From contig NW_027192198.1 in NCBI RefSeq assembly GCF_041956535.1, forward strand, positions 901,834 to 965,833: a stretch of DNA of 64,000 nt. Reading direction: 5' to 3'. Both the position numbers and the translations under genes were made by a program. Under the pieces are notes generated by a model. The model did not search any database and was not told the DNA's origin. It was given only the letters and a program-made list of their open reading frames with translations. Source of the stretch: Calcarisporiella thermophila CBS 279.70 (taxonomy: Eukaryota > Calcarisporiellomycota). This document shows positions 1 through 12,107 of this stretch, in pieces; the first letter of the stretch is position 1; each line of letters opens with the position of its first letter.

Positions 1-882
1 TCTCAAAGTACTCGGGCAAGTCTTTTAATGCGTCTGTCATTATTTTCCAGTGATCTCGCTTGAGGAGGATAACAGCACCCTTTGGAAGAACTAAAGACAA
101 GATCAAAATGAAATTTCCATAGCGAATCCTTCAGGATTTTGTATTTCCATTGGCCAGGGGGAAAATTAGGCTCATTGGTATAGTGCGAGGGGGTTCTGCG
201 GTAGCCTGCCCATTCAAACCATTTCAAGCCAAGCTTAGGATGCGAGCCCAAGCCTTAAGGCCTCACACCTGGTGCTCATTTACTCCCCTCTATGAAAAGT
301 TTCCCCATCTTAAAAAAAGTCGAGAGAAAGATCAATCCCTCCACCCCCTCCTCCGTATCCCTTCCCGGTATCGGCTCGGAATAAAACGACAAATCCCCCA
401 GGTCTGACATTGATTGCTGCGACGTAATTCAACAAACAAGAGCCTCCATGTCGTCCCTGGGTGGATCAGGATTGGGTTGGAACTAGGGCCTTCGGCCAAC
501 TGGGGTCTTCTCGCTTGAAAAAGTAGATATCAAAAATAAAAGGAGGGTGAGTCTCAGATATATAATTCATACGCGATTTTTAGATGCACACCCTCATCCG
601 CGACCAATATTTGTCGGGGAATACTCCGGGCTTGAATCCCTAAAGTCGATTTTTAATGACTAAAGTAATTCCGAAGCGTACCAGGGACTTTAAAAATAGA
701 AGCCGGTATAGTGACGTCACCCCTCCTCCGAACAAATTAAAGCCGACAGCGGCAATAAGGCTCTCCAACCTCACCTTCATCCCTGTGTCCAGAGTGAACA
801 GGAGCGTGCACTTGCCGAGAGGGAGGCGCTGCATAATCTTGGCGCGCAAGTCATTGTGAATGAGAACGTGAATACGCGCCAT
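1..882 (-). CDS. possible partial gene, unknown product (runs off left edge)
   Basis: Two separate coding-like pieces lie on the minus strand. At 882 an ATG opens a 36-codon stretch beginning MARIHVLIHNDLRAK and ending before a GTGAGG that could be a 5' splice site. At 1-90 a second piece reads LPKGAVILLKRDHWKIMTDA after a TTTAG acceptor and stays open to the window edge. I do not recognise either piece, and I could not trace a continuous set of exons through 100-770, so they may not belong together. Confidence is low. RNA evidence or the sequence to the left would decide. Confidence 0.3.
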
Positions 883-1350
883 TGTACGACGGCCAAGATG
901 GCGCTAATAAAAATAGAGGTGGATAATAAATAGACAACTAAAATAAAATGAGCTGGTGGAACTGTCAGCAATATAGAGTAATAGTGGCAAGACTCTCCCC
1001 CCCTAATGATGCATCCTCCTTCTCTGTTTGCATGAGGCTTGCCCAATCACCAACTTCGGTTTCCGGCTCATGGATGTGATCGATTGCTCCGCTTCTCTCG
1101 GGTCCTTTTGAAGCTCGGTATTTTCTGTCAATTTTGCTGATTGATATCCGGTATTCGAAAGGCTGAGTAAAGCTTTTTATCTTGTGTTTACCCGTGTAAC
1201 GGGGACTGCTCCGAAGGTTTATTTTATCACTACTACCCTCTCGTCGTGCCGTCCATGTTTTCTCCTCTTCATTTCTCTTTCTTCTCCCAACCCCTTGTTC
1301 CCAGTCTCCTCGACCTGTTACTCTGAACAGAGTCGCCCCATGGTAGTGGC
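883..1350. other. intergenic, upstream of GH9 gene
   Basis: No gene is seen. The stretch is pyrimidine-rich on the plus strand towards 1350 (around 1260-1330, many TC runs), which is common in fungal promoters and leaders. It would serve as the promoter of the endoglucanase and possibly of the doubtful minus-strand gene. Confidence 0.5.
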
Positions 1351-3740
1351 ATGAAATACTCCACACTCTTGCTCTTTTCCCTTGCTTTTCTGCTCTACTT
1401 GTCCGCCCTGGCCACCGCTCTTCCTACACTAAGGAAGCGCCAAACCGAAGGCGAAGAGTCTCCTTCGACCAGCAGCGACGAGAGCACAGAAGATGACTCC
1501 AAGACATCGTCCAATACCACCACTGCAACCACCCCAAAATCCTCGTCGCCCCCCGTCTCCACCGCCCCACCCTCCGTCCTAGATCCCATGCTTGCTCAGG
1601 TGCCCGTGCCGAAGCGCGTCGACACCGCAAGTGAAGAATACTCAAAGTTGCTCAGCCACTCTTTGCTTTTTTACGAGGCGCAACGAAGCGGGAAACTCCC
1701 TGAAGATAACCGCGTGAAATGGTAAGGCTTGGGAAATTCGGCAAAGATTAAAGAGAGGCTGAGTGCTACATATACCAACCCTCATCTGTATAACCTGTTC
1801 TCGCTCATAGGCGCCACGATTCGGGGCTGCAGGATGGCGCAGACAACAAAGTGGACCTCATGGGGGGATATTATGATGCAGGCGACTGTAAGCGTGCATG
1901 AGCGAGTAGCTAGGGCATGGCAGCACACTCATTCTATACTTTTATGTGTCTTGTTAGATGTGAAGGTGACCCTTCCGCTCTCCTTCGCCCTCAACCTGAT
2001 CAACTGGGGTGCGCTGGAATACTTTGACGGCTATGTGTTTGCTAACCAGACGAAATACCTGCGCGAGATGGTCAAGTGGGGGACCGACTGGCTAATCAAG
2101 GCCCACCCTCTTCCGAATGTGCTCTACGTGCAAATTGGGCAGGGGAAGGTGGACAACAACTATTGGGGTAAGCAAGTGAGAGTGGTGTGGTCCACTAAGT
2201 GCAGATTTTTCATGGAGCCTCTCCTGATATAGGACCGGACACCAACATCCCCTCGCCTCGGTTTTCCTTCAGGATCGACATCAACCATACCGGAACAGAT
2301 GTCGCGGCCGAAACCGCAGCCGCGTTCGCCTCCTCCTCGTTGCTCTTTCGACAGCTCTCGCGCTACTCGCAGAACAGCGAAGATTTTGCCTACGCTGACC
2401 AACTCCTCAAGCACGCTATCGAACTCTACCAATTCGCACAAAATTCCAAGCCCTACAATGTTTACCAAAAGTCGGTCCAAGAGGCAAAGCTGCTCTATCC
2501 CAGCTCAGGCTACTGGGACGAGCTAGCCTGGGCTAGCGTGTGGCTCTACCGAGCTACGAGCGAAGAGGTCTACCTGGAGACGGCAAAAACGCTTGCATCG
2601 GAGCATCAAAAGGACCTGATGACGACGGAATATCCGGTGGATTGGGACAACAAGGCTGGTGCTTTTCTGGTGTTGGCATCCGCCGTGACTTCTGGGTATT
2701 GCCCGGGAGGCGCAGATTGGGAGCCTCTGCCTGCCAAGCCGGAGATGTTTGCCGCATGGCGTGCAAGCGCGGAGACTTACCTCGACAAGGTGGTCGACAC
2801 ACAACTTGGGGGCTCGATGACTCCCGGAGGGCTCGTGTGGTTTGAGGGGACCAGCAATAACAACAGCCTGGTGGCCTCTCAAAATGCCGCGTTCCTCCTC
2901 CACGCATACAGCTCCTCGGTTCTGCGAGCGATGCCGGAGGGCAAGGATCAGTCTCAACAGCTGGCCATGCGCGCAGCCAAATACGAGAGCTTCGCCCTCA
3001 AGCAGATCGACTATCTGCTTGGGAAGAACCCACTGCATAAGCTTTATGTGGTCGGCGAACACTACAACTCGGTGGACAATCCGCATCATGCCGGCGCTCA
3101 CGGAGGGAACGATATAACCAATCTAATGAACCCACCCAATACGGCACATGTGCTGTATGGAGCGGTGGTGGGTGGACCGGAAAAGGATGATTCCTTCACG
3201 GACGACCGACGCCGTTGGGGGGAGACCGAGGTACTCTCGACTTTTCATGGGCAATGGATGAATGGACCCCATTGGATACTAACCCAGTTCCCTTTCCTTT
3301 AGGTCAGTCTTGACTACAATGCTCCCTATCAGTCGAACATTGCCCGCATGGTTATGTATGGGTCAGATCCCTTCTATATTACCAACACCATCCCTCCCGT
3401 CTCTCCAGACCAACCCTCCGACACTTGGATCCAAAGAAATCTGGGCTGGATTATTGGTGTTCCTGTTGCGGTAGTGGTCCTCTTGGCGAGTGGCATCGGG
3501 CTGTTGTTGTGGCAGAGGCGCCGCAAAACAAGTAGAGAGACACGGGTGCAAGAGTTTGCAGCCAAGGTCGACGATACAGTCGTGGAGATTCTCCCTGAAT
3601 CGTCTGAACCGACGAGCTCGCGAGACACCTCCAAAATCTCTTTTGGTATGCGCCCCGAGCACCAGGATTCCGAGAATGCCGACCTGAGCACGGGATCGGA
3701 GGCGGAGACGTTGCAAGAAGAGACTACTGCTCCACGATAA
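1351..3740 (+). CDS. glycoside hydrolase family 9 endoglucanase, C-terminally membrane-anchored
   Basis: Five exons: 1351-1721, 1811-1887, 1958-2167, 2233-3230 and 3303-3740, giving about 697 residues. It begins with a signal peptide (LLLFSLAFLLYLSALATA), then a Ser/Thr/Pro-rich linker, then the GH9 catalytic domain. Family landmarks are WRHDSGLQDGADNKVDLMGG, the DAGD pair (Asp146/Asp149, base and nucleophile region), the NPHHAGAHGG loop and the acid/base Glu552 in GETEVSLDYNAPYQ. That Glu is the last codon of exon 4. After the domain a single transmembrane segment (about residues 600-622) is followed by QRRRK and an acidic cytoplasmic tail of about 75 residues. GH9 enzymes cut beta-1,4-glucans. 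The anchor suggests an ectoenzyme at the plasma membrane or wall. All five joins keep phase and rebuild the family motifs, so the model is strong. Confidence 0.93.
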
Positions 3741-4394
3741 ACTCTGAAATTGTATAAGTTTCACGCCAGTTTATATCCTCCACCCCTCATAGACGTGCAT
3801 TGCATATCCTTGTGTATGACTATTTATACCTCCTTTATATATATTTACATATATTTGCTCTTCTTTATTTCATTCCACTTTTTCTTTATTTATAATCAGT
3901 TACCTCTAATTTATGCATGAAGTAATACAGTTCTTTAAATTCTACTTCCTTTATCCCCTCTTGGTTGGCCCTTGCTCTGCGCCTCTTCTCCATCCCGTGT
4001 GTATATTGACATCCTGCCAAGACCAACATGGCTTTTGCTTCGCACAGTCACATCATTACCTTTCTTTGCTCGGATGATATGGAGGCTGCCATTAAAGTTA
4101 AAGATACAAAGAGATAGTTTACAATGGGACATATATACCTCTAGGTTTTGGAAGCGCCCTCTACGGAGTATGGAGGAGAACCGTCCTTGGTAGCAATGCG
4201 TTTGAGGAGAAAGTGAAATCTTGGGACAAACTGCGTTTTCTTGCTTTGCTTCAAGCTATCCCGAATTTTTCCTAGAGTATTTCACAGCGGATATCCCAGA
4301 GCGCCGAGACGATTTTGAAAACACGGAGTGAAGCATTTCTGTTTTCTTTTAGTTGAAGCCTTTCCCTAGCATTTCTACAACCCTTGATTGGAAA
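3741..4394. other. intergenic
   Basis: An AT-rich 3' flank (TATATTTACATATATTT near 3838-3855) follows the endoglucanase stop, then a short upstream region for the MIX14 gene. No coding signal or RNA gene is seen. Confidence 0.5.
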
Positions 4395-4921
4395 ATGGAT
4401 TCGACTCTCGCCGAGGTAGCCAAGAACTGCGCAATGCAGTTGCAAGTGTACCAGGATTGTGTTAATCGCAACCCGAAAAACTGGGAATCAGCTTGTATAC
4501 AGCAGAAAAAGGCATTGACGAAGTGCTCGGAGGATCAGTAAGTAATTCTCCAGTAGATGTTGAAAAAGAAAGAATAAAAGGCTATTTGAAGTGAATGCGG
4601 AAGTCAACAAAGCGATGTTACTTGCATGGGCGAACTGAGCGAACATGCAAGGGCACTCGTAGCCCCAACTGGTGTCTCAATGTCTCTCAATGTCTCTTGA
4701 ATCTAACTGTTTCCCTCTACCCATTCTTTAGTGTTCCGGTGTTAAAATTCGTAAAGTCTCGCTGTTCTGCTCAAATCTCAGGTTACGACACCTGTCTGTC
4801 CGAGAACGCATCCGAACCAGAAAAGTGCATCGACGCTCTAAAGGAACTCTACTTTTGCACAGAAGCGGCCTCCGCAGCATTCAAGATGGAGGAGCAGAAG
4901 AAAGAGACCGAGAAGGACTGA
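4395..4921 (+). CDS. MIX14: CHCHD5/MIX14-type twin CX9C protein of the mitochondrial intermembrane space
   Basis: Two exons, 4395-4537 and 4732-4921, give 110 residues. It has two CHCH units. The first pairs Cys12-X9-Cys22 with Cys34-X9-Cys44, the second Cys59-X9-Cys69 with Cys80-X9-Cys90. Such proteins are imported into the intermembrane space by the Mia40/Erv1 disulfide relay and fold as helical hairpins. The spacing between units and the HVPVLKFVKSRC linker match CHCHD5/Mix14, whose exact job is unsettled. The ATG at 4395 is chosen because the first CX9C falls directly after it; an in-frame codon upstream (4353) would add only a low-complexity tail. A charged KKETEKD tail ends the protein. 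Confidence 0.88.
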
Positions 4922-5631
4922 TGGAGCGGGACAAAGGGACCCTAGTAGAAGTGAGACTATGAGGGAGAGGCCTTGCGATCATAGAGAATATTCCTTTTAT
5001 ATTTTTATATTATTGCCATATATGAGTGTATATTTTCTTCTTTATCTACCACCTCTAGAGGAATAGAACTGGTTTATACTTTCTCTTTATTTCATTTTTT
5101 TTTTCTTCTCACTTTTGCTTCCCTCAATAATCACATTTTTTTCTGAAAAGACACTGTTCATTTCTTCCAAGCACGATGCCCTAAATATTCGAGTAAAGGC
5201 ACAAATGCAACAATGCAAGTGCTCTGGTCCTGTTGAAGGTGTCGAGAGACACAAGCCTCATGTCGTCTGAGAGTACAATATGTGTGAATTCAAAGTGCCA
5301 GGATCTCCAGGGGCAGACGGGATACAGGAGCTGAAGCGGCAATAGTAACTAACTAACACAGTAATGGGAGAGCTAACGGCAGGTGCAGCCAACGCTCGTT
5401 TTCATTCCCTTTTAGGGACTACCAATTGACCTGTGACTAACAGGAAGGTTGTACAGTTTTATTTACATAGTTACTTGCTTCACCCTCTCTCCTCGCCATT
5501 TCTCTCTGCTCGGCATTAGAGCGCAAAACCCTATTGAGAAGGCAGTCACGGAATCCTTGTGTGCTTTTCCTTCTAGGAGAGACCCGCCTTTTCTCCTCAC
5601 ACCAGGCCAGGTTCAATCAACACCCCTTGAG
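4922..5631. other. intergenic
   Basis: No gene is visible. The 5040-5160 part is T-rich (poly-T run at 5096-5105). The rest is the upstream region of the carrier gene. Confidence 0.5.
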
Positions 5632-6786
5632 ATGATAGATGCATACAACATATTTGCATCAAGTTGCGCGGCTGTTGTGGCAAGAGTTCTGACCCATCCT
5701 TGTGAGTCTGAATGCTATCATTCTGAAGTTGTTTGCCCCATTTCTCCCTGTTAACGAAGCTTACTTCTGGTGTGGCCCATTCATGCCCCGCTCCTCCTCA
5801 TAGTGGACACGCTCAAAACTCGGCTCCAAATCTCGGATCAGCCCCAGACCTCCATCCTCCAGTTTGCTCTCCGCCTCTCGCGCGAAGACCCTCGGCATCC
5901 ATGGCGACCATTCTACCGCGGGCTGCCCGTCGCCGTTGCATTCGGAGTCCCTGCCCTCAGCATCTATCTTGCCACGTATGACCAGGCGAAAAGCTTCCTA
6001 CCGCAGGTGGGGGGAGAGGGTCTGGAGCGAGAGACGGTGGTGAATCATTTGTTGGCGGGCGCTTGTGCGGAGTGTGTCAGTGGGCTGGTGTGGACGCCCA
6101 TGGAGGTCATGAAGAACCGCCTGCAAGCGGGGGGCGACGCAAGGGCTGGCGAGGAGCTGACGCGCGAGTCCACCCGACGCCTGGCGGGTGAAATCTGGCA
6201 GAAGGAGGGGGTACGAGGCTTTTTCCGGGGATACTGGCTCTCGTTGGCCGTCTTCGTGCCCTACACGATGCTCTACTTTGCGCTGTACGAGGAGCTGAAG
6301 CGGGTGGCGCGGCTGCACTATGCCTCCCCCGCCCCCGCCCCCGCCCCGACCGCCTTGCCTGATGAGGCGCAGGCGCTTCCGTTTCACATGTATCTCGCCT
6401 GCTCGGCGGTCTCCTGCGCCTTTGCGTCCTCGGTGTCCAACGTCCTCGACGTGGTCAAAACACGCTGGCAGGTCATGACCTCCAGTCACACCTCAAGCTA
6501 TTCACCGCTTCCCCTCGAGCTCCATTCCACTCCCGACTCCGGCTCGCCCCCCGCCACCCCCTCTGGCCATGGTCGTCCGGAAGAGGGCCGAACGGTGCGA
6601 GAGGTCGTGGTTCGCATGTGGAGGCAGGAGGGCTGGCGGGGCTTCACCCGCGGAATGCTGGTGCGTGCTCTGTGGATGGTGCCAAGCGTGACGGTGAGCA
6701 TGACGTGCTTTGAGATGCTGAAGAACCACCGGGTAGATGTGCTGGGGATGGCTGGCATGACCTCCGCCGCGAAAGAGAGTATTTGA
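5632..6786 (+). CDS. mitochondrial carrier family (SLC25) protein
   Basis: Two exons, 5632-5701 and 5804-6786, give about 350 residues. The three-fold carrier signature is visible: THPLDTLKTRLQ in repeat 1, TPMEVMKNRLQ in repeat 2 and SNVLDVVKTRWQ in repeat 3, where the usual signature Pro is replaced. Each is followed by a GFFRG/GFTRG-like element. Paired transmembrane helices surround each motif, as expected for an inner-membrane transporter of metabolites. A Pro/Ala-rich loop near residue 210 and a Ser/Pro-rich loop near 260 are insertions. The substrate cannot be read from the sequence; an SLC25A44-like subgroup is possible but not proven. The first exon carries only the first helix start, and the splice inside Leu of THPLD confirms the join. 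Confidence 0.9.
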
Positions 6787-7366
6787 TGATTTTGTTTTCG
6801 CCCGTCCTCGCCTTCTCTCGCCTCGTATACCTCCGCTATGATCGGCGAAAGCGCCGCCTGCCGACGTTTATTGATGTGTGCTCTGTGTTTATCCGTTTCT
6901 CTGATACACCCTCTCTCTTTCTCTCTGTCTGTCTGTCTGTCTGTCAATATATATTTATATAGATATGTAGAAGATTATTATTGGGTTTAAAGTATAAACG
7001 AAACCGACGTCAACAATACCAATTACGGAGGGGAAAAAAAGTGGGACAGATAATAATAATAACAACGAAGAAAAAGAAATAGGCTACGAAAAAAAAAGAG
7101 TAAGAAATAGAAGAAGAAGGTATTTAAAATGGAACACTATATTCACATTAAAGTGAGAAGGAGGAGGGGGGGGGGGGGAAATCGCTATACATAAGATCGT
7201 CGAAAGAAAGCGAGCCGGAGCGAGGGGATGAAAGGGGAAACGACCCTCATGGTGGGGGAGAGGGAAACAAAAGAAGGCGGGGAAAGAAATAGTGATAAAG
7301 TACATCAAGAGAAACTGCATACAAAATAGACGGCTGGTAGTACAGAAAGTACAGAAAGTCGGCGGG
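6787..7366. other. intergenic between convergent genes, with TCTG microsatellite
   Basis: This is the shared 3' flank of the carrier (plus) and the KilA-N gene (minus). It holds a (TCTG)n tract at about 6924-6945, several A-rich runs and a G run at 7167-7177. No coding signal is seen. Confidence 0.6.
6924..6945. repeat. (TCTG)n microsatellite
   Basis: About five perfect TCTG units stand in tandem immediately after a CT-rich stretch. Confidence 0.9.
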
Positions 7367-8471
7367 CTATTCCGACCAAACGACCTGATACACCTGGCCC
7401 CCGAAGTGGATGGTGCGGGGCAGGAGGGTGCACGGCCGGAACGGGCGCTCGCCCGTGTCCTGGGAGAGCCGCTGCAGCAGCACGGAGGCCATGAGGGTGT
7501 CGCGCAGATCGTCGGGCAGGGCGGACGGGTAGGGGGAGAAGCCGCCCACGTACTTGGCGGTCGGCACGAAGGCAACGGGGGCGTCGCTGTGCTTGAGGAG
7601 GGCGGGCGCGGGCCGGTGGTCGGCGAGGTAGGGCTGGTCGTCGTGGCCAAGCGAGGAGTTGGAGGAGGAGGAGACGGACGAGGAGGAGAAGGAGCGGGAG
7701 CGCGGTTCGGAGAGCAGCGGCGGGGAGGCGGAGGAGAGGGCGTCGTGGTCGTTGAGCAGGATCTCCATGCCGCGAGGGGAGCTGGACTTGCGCCGCTTGG
7801 CGGGCGGGGGCGGCGACAGCACGGCCGGCGCGAAGCCCGCGGGGTCCGCGATCCCGGTCCCGCTGTCCACCCGTTCCATGCCGGCGTCGCTTCTTCTTCG
7901 GCGCTTTCCGCGCAGGGGCGCGCCGCCGTCCAACAGCAGGCTCCCGTAGCCCGGCTGCGAGGGCAGCAGGCATTCGTCGGGGAAGCCGGGGCCGAAGAGC
8001 GGGACGAGCTGGTGCCGGAGGGGGAAGCAGGTGCGGCGGGCCAGGATCCGCGCCTCGTCGCGCGAAATCCAGGTGCCCTGGATCTTGAGCAGGCCGCCGC
8101 GGATCTTCTTGACGTGGAGGGCGGGATTGGCATCGACCATCTTCACAATGTCGGATTTCGAGCGGCCCAGCGCCTTCCATATTCCGGTGAAGTGGACATC
8201 CCCTATCGGCGCAAGGCTTCCGTCAGAATCATCCACACCAGCCATCATCCCCGAAGCAGCACCTACCTGTCTCGCGGTCCCACATGATCGGGTGATCATC
8301 GACGGAGTACTCGTAGACGGGGATGTAGCCTCGGGAGTCGAGCGACGTCGAGTATTTTGCGCGCTTGACCCGGCCAACCTTGAGCGGCCGGGAGTCCGGG
8401 GGCGGTGCGAACGGGAAGGGGGCGAAGGGCGAGGCGGAGTCTGGGTCCGCGGGATGTGAGCCTCGGAGCAT
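7367..8471 (-). CDS. KilA-N/APSES-type DNA-binding transcription regulator
   Basis: Two exons on the minus strand, 8471-8267 and 8202-7367, give about 346 residues. The N-terminal third holds a KilA-N domain: YEYSVDDHPIMWDRETG, then across the intron DVHFTGIWKALGRSKSDIVK, then HVKKIRGGLLKIQGTWIS and RHQLVPLFGPGFPDECL. That order matches fungal KilA-N/APSES regulators such as Xbp1. The rest is low-complexity: Arg-rich (GKRRRR), Ser-rich and Pro-rich segments, then a short conserved-looking end (TIHFGGQVYQVVWSE). A nuclear transcription regulator is inferred; target genes are unknown. The ATG at 8471 (MLRGSHPADP) is preferred, but the frame stays open upstream to 8666, so a longer start is possible. 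The gene is very GC-rich, especially in the Ser/Pro segments. Confidence 0.85.
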
Positions 8472-11400
8472 GGTGATGGCGAGGAGTGGGGGGGGGGGGC
8501 TCCACCAGAGCGGGGGATTGTGGGTAGATGGGGAGGGTCGAGGAGCGAGGAATGGCGCAATGCCCAAGGCTGGAGAGAAAGCTGGGAGAGCGGAAGGAAA
8601 GCGGAAAGCGGGAGAAAAAAAAAAAAGAGAAATATGGTTTTTTTTAGCGAAATTGTGGCAATCCAACCACCTCGCACAGTCTTAGAAAGTAATAGGCTGG
8701 GCGGGCGCGGGAGGGGGCGGGTCGAGCGCGGAAGTCACGCGAAACACCCCGGCCAAGCGAGGGAAATCGTCGGGTGGAGGGGGCGGGTGGAGCCGATCTG
8801 GAAGCGTCCCACCCTCAAACAAGCAGCGTGCGCCCGCGAAAACAAGGGCGGCGGAAAACAAGCGCGAGGGCGAGGCCTGCGGGAGGGCGCAGAGCAAGAG
8901 AAGGGGGTCAGCGAAAGGGGAATCTCAGCATCGGGCCTTGAAGCCTCGAGCCAGAAAGCACCGCACCAGCGGCTGCTTTTCCTGGAACCCATCTAACCTT
9001 AGAAATCCGAATTTTCCCTGGATTGCCGAGAAATCGAAGCTCGATGGTGTTCGTGGCACTTTGTGAAATGCCCAAAGGCGGAGTGCCAAGTTTGAGGTTT
9101 GTGGCAAAAACCGGCTGAGACGCGAGCGAGCGAGAGCTCAGGAGGGGGCAGGGGGGCACCGCTCGAAAAGAGACCAGAACACGCGCGGGCGGCGACGAAG
9201 GGGGCGGCGGGCAGGAGAGAGAGAAGAGTGGGAGAAAGGGGAGAAAGGCCGCCGCGCGGTGTCTTTTATGAAATATTTGGTGCGATTTGGTAAGCGAGTC
9301 ATTTGCGGGCGATTTTCCGCGGGTTTGGGCATTGAGGGGCGGATGGCCTCAGGCGATGGAGCATGCCCACGCGACGCCGGCTCCCTCATTGCTCCCATAA
9401 TGCCCATCTCCCTTTTGGAGGTTTATTAATTTCTCTGGGATCAGAGCCGGCCGATCCTTCCCCGTTTTGCGCCCCTGCCTGCTCACCAGGAACGAGCGGA
9501 AATGCCTCTCGGCCTCTTTCGTGGGCCCCCGGGGCATGCATTCCTCGCCCGCCCATCCCTCACGCCTGGCGAAAATCGGCCCAGATGCGAAGCAGGATCA
9601 GGCGGCCAAGTATGCGGCCGCGCTCCCCCCCTCCCCCTCCCCTCCTCCTCCTCTGGCAATCCATGCACCTCCGTCTGCAGCAGATGGGTTGCTCGCAAGC
9701 TGATGCGGCCATCGTCCCTGGCGAAACGCCGGGTTGCGAGGGCCGCGGATGCGCTTGTGGGCCGAACAAACGAGGTTAAACACCGCTTGTGCTCGCCCCG
9801 AGATCTTGCGACTGTTCGAGTGCATCCGGCAATATGGCCTTTTTGTTCTTAGCGCAAGTCCAAACTCCGCCGCCAATTCCTTGGAAAATGTGCGGACGCG
9901 GTTTTGGATCAGTGTTCGAAAATGTCTTTTCGATTCCTCAAACCCTCCGACCGATCTCCCTCCCTCCCCCTTCCTCGGCTAATTGAGATGCCTCTATTTC
10001 TCGATGTGGGCCAATGCATCGCGTACAACTGCATGTCCAAACCCCCGCATCTCCTAATGAACCCCCCCCCCCATTCGGATCCCCCTAGGATGGCTTGCAT
10101 GTTTTAATAGATTCGGCTTGCCAGCTGCAAATGGATGGCTTTTTGGCGCCTCCAGTGGGTATGGATCCCGCAAAGCCCTCGGCCCTCCTGTCCCTAAAAC
10201 AAAGGAGAAGGGGGGGCAATCCAGGTCGAGATTATCTCGACGAGGCGTAGCTTGCCTCCTTAATTTCTTCTCCTGCTCCCATTCAAGCCTCGCCTCTATT
10301 TTTTATTTTACCGAAAAACCGAGACTGAAAATATCTTCCTTTCACCGCCTTCACCGCTCAAGTGGCAGGGCGGCTGACAAGGCACAGACCGAAGACCTCT
10401 CTTTTCTCGCAAGTACAGGACACAGATCGCAAACAGGCCCTGCCAAACATCCAACATATGCGAATAGCAAAACAAGAATGAAGTTTTGAAACCTTGAGCG
10501 GGAATCCGTGTAGATCACAGCTTTGACCGGCTCAAGAGGCACTCTTTCGTGGTTGTCTTGTCTGCGCCAGCTCGACAAACATCGGATTGACCTCCCCCTA
10601 CCTGGGCCACCTCCTCCTTCTCTTAGCAGCCAAGCTCGAAGCCTTCCATTTCTCCGTCAGCCCAGTATGAACGGGATAGCACCGGTCCGAAAGGGAGGTC
10701 TGGAGGGCCTCCCCCCCATCGTCGCAGAGGTACGCAAAACCAATCCATCTCTCCCCTTGGGAACTCTCGCGGAGCAGTTCAAACCAGGAACGCCTGTACC
10801 ATAGCTAGGCCTATAGCGGTTAATATTTCAAATAGGAATGGTAGGAGGGTCGGTGTAGAAGGCCAATCCGCCCGCCTCTTTTTGCTCTGCATGAGCCCTA
10901 GTAGGCAGCCGTGCTCCCTCTCCTATCATGGGCCTGCTAGCCGTAAACAGAGAGCGCCATGGAGGTCCGGGTTAGGTTAGAAAGACAGGGCCTTGAAGAT
11001 GCTTTGTATCCTCGATGCATGCCCGTCTCGAGGGCTGGAGTGGATCCAATGCGCTGAGCCACCTCGATTGGGAAATTCCCTGAGAAGAGGCAATTAAGTA
11101 AGCCAGATCAGGCTTCTGTGGCTTGGAAGGAAATTGTTCCAATCTGGGGGGGATCTGCATGATGAGGAGCGGCATTTCGGAAGGCTTTCCGCTGCTTCCG
11201 GAATGCAGGATTTTTCACTGAATTGGATGCAAAAAAAAAAGAGATTGGTTGAGCATCAACGAATGCTGATTCCTCTACATGAACCCAGCCAAATAAACAA
11301 TGGTCCCCTCCAAATTCAACCTGGTCCCGTTAGTCACTTGATATAGTAGAGTACGTTGTGCAAACATTCGTTCACGTTATCGACATGCCGTGAGAAGATC

Positions 11401-12026
11401 CTCTTCGGACAAGCAAAACAATTGCACTTCTCTTCAGGGAAAGAAGCGGCTGAGAATGCCCTATAGTAGGCAGAGATCATGTGGATTCTCAGGGGAGATG
11501 TGCGTCGAAACAGGACGGTTTCAAGTCCGCAACGGTGATGAAGGCGGCCATCACTCGCTTCGAAAAAAAACTCGAGTAAGTTCTCTTTGAATTTCTAGTT
11601 TTCTTGCATCTGTTCTTCCCCACTCTATATGTAGATGCACTTCAGCTTTCTGCGTGAATTTCGTGACGCTAAGGAACTGGAGGGTAAAAAACGAATTCTC
11701 TACAAAATACAGGGGAACTGGAAAATTATTCTACTCGGATATCCTAGAGGTAAGCAGGGCATGTGGAGAGGTCTTCCTTGCTCACATGAGATGGGAGCGG
11801 CAGAACCCCTAAAGAAATAGACCAGCTCACGTTATAGGCGGGTGCATGTTTGTGAAATTCTTCAGCATGGTGGATGCAGAAAGATAGCAGAAATTGCAGA
11901 GCCAGGGCTAATACCGCATCGGTCGACTGATTCTGCGCACCTTGTTCTATGCAAGAGGATGCGCTGTAATCAAATATTACGACTAGGTCCTGGGGGTAGG
12001 AACCCGGCTCTTTAGCTCTCTGCTGC
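8472..12026. other. long gene-poor region
   Basis: About 3.5 kb without a gene I can support. 8472-9960 is very GC-rich, purine-rich on the plus strand, and contains homopolymer G, A and C runs. Open frames here are compositional and match no family I know. 10000-12026 becomes more mixed. The length suggests a large regulatory region for the KilA-N gene, a non-coding transcript, or decayed sequence; nothing in the bases separates these. Confidence 0.45.
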
Positions 12027-12034
12027 TATAAATA
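12027..12034 (+). promoter_or_regulatory. TATA box of the knottin-like peptide gene
   Basis: TATAAATA stands 74 bp before the ATG at 12108, placing a start site near 12058 and a short pyrimidine-rich leader. Confidence 0.6.
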
Positions 12035-12107
12035 CCCATCGTCATTCCTGGGATTGCCGTTTATTCTTCATCCTACTTCTTCAGTTTATCAATTCATCGT
12101 AGCCCTC

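Noticed and set aside
7292-8287. Long plus-strand frame opposite the KilA-N gene
   Set aside because: A GC-driven shadow of the minus-strand coding sequence; its product is Gly/Arg/Glu-rich without motifs, while the minus strand has a recognisable domain and intron.
9363-9779. Plus-strand open frame of about 139 codons
   Set aside because: Composition is Pro/Arg/Ser from GC-rich sequence, several frames on both strands are open over the same bases, and no family motif is present.
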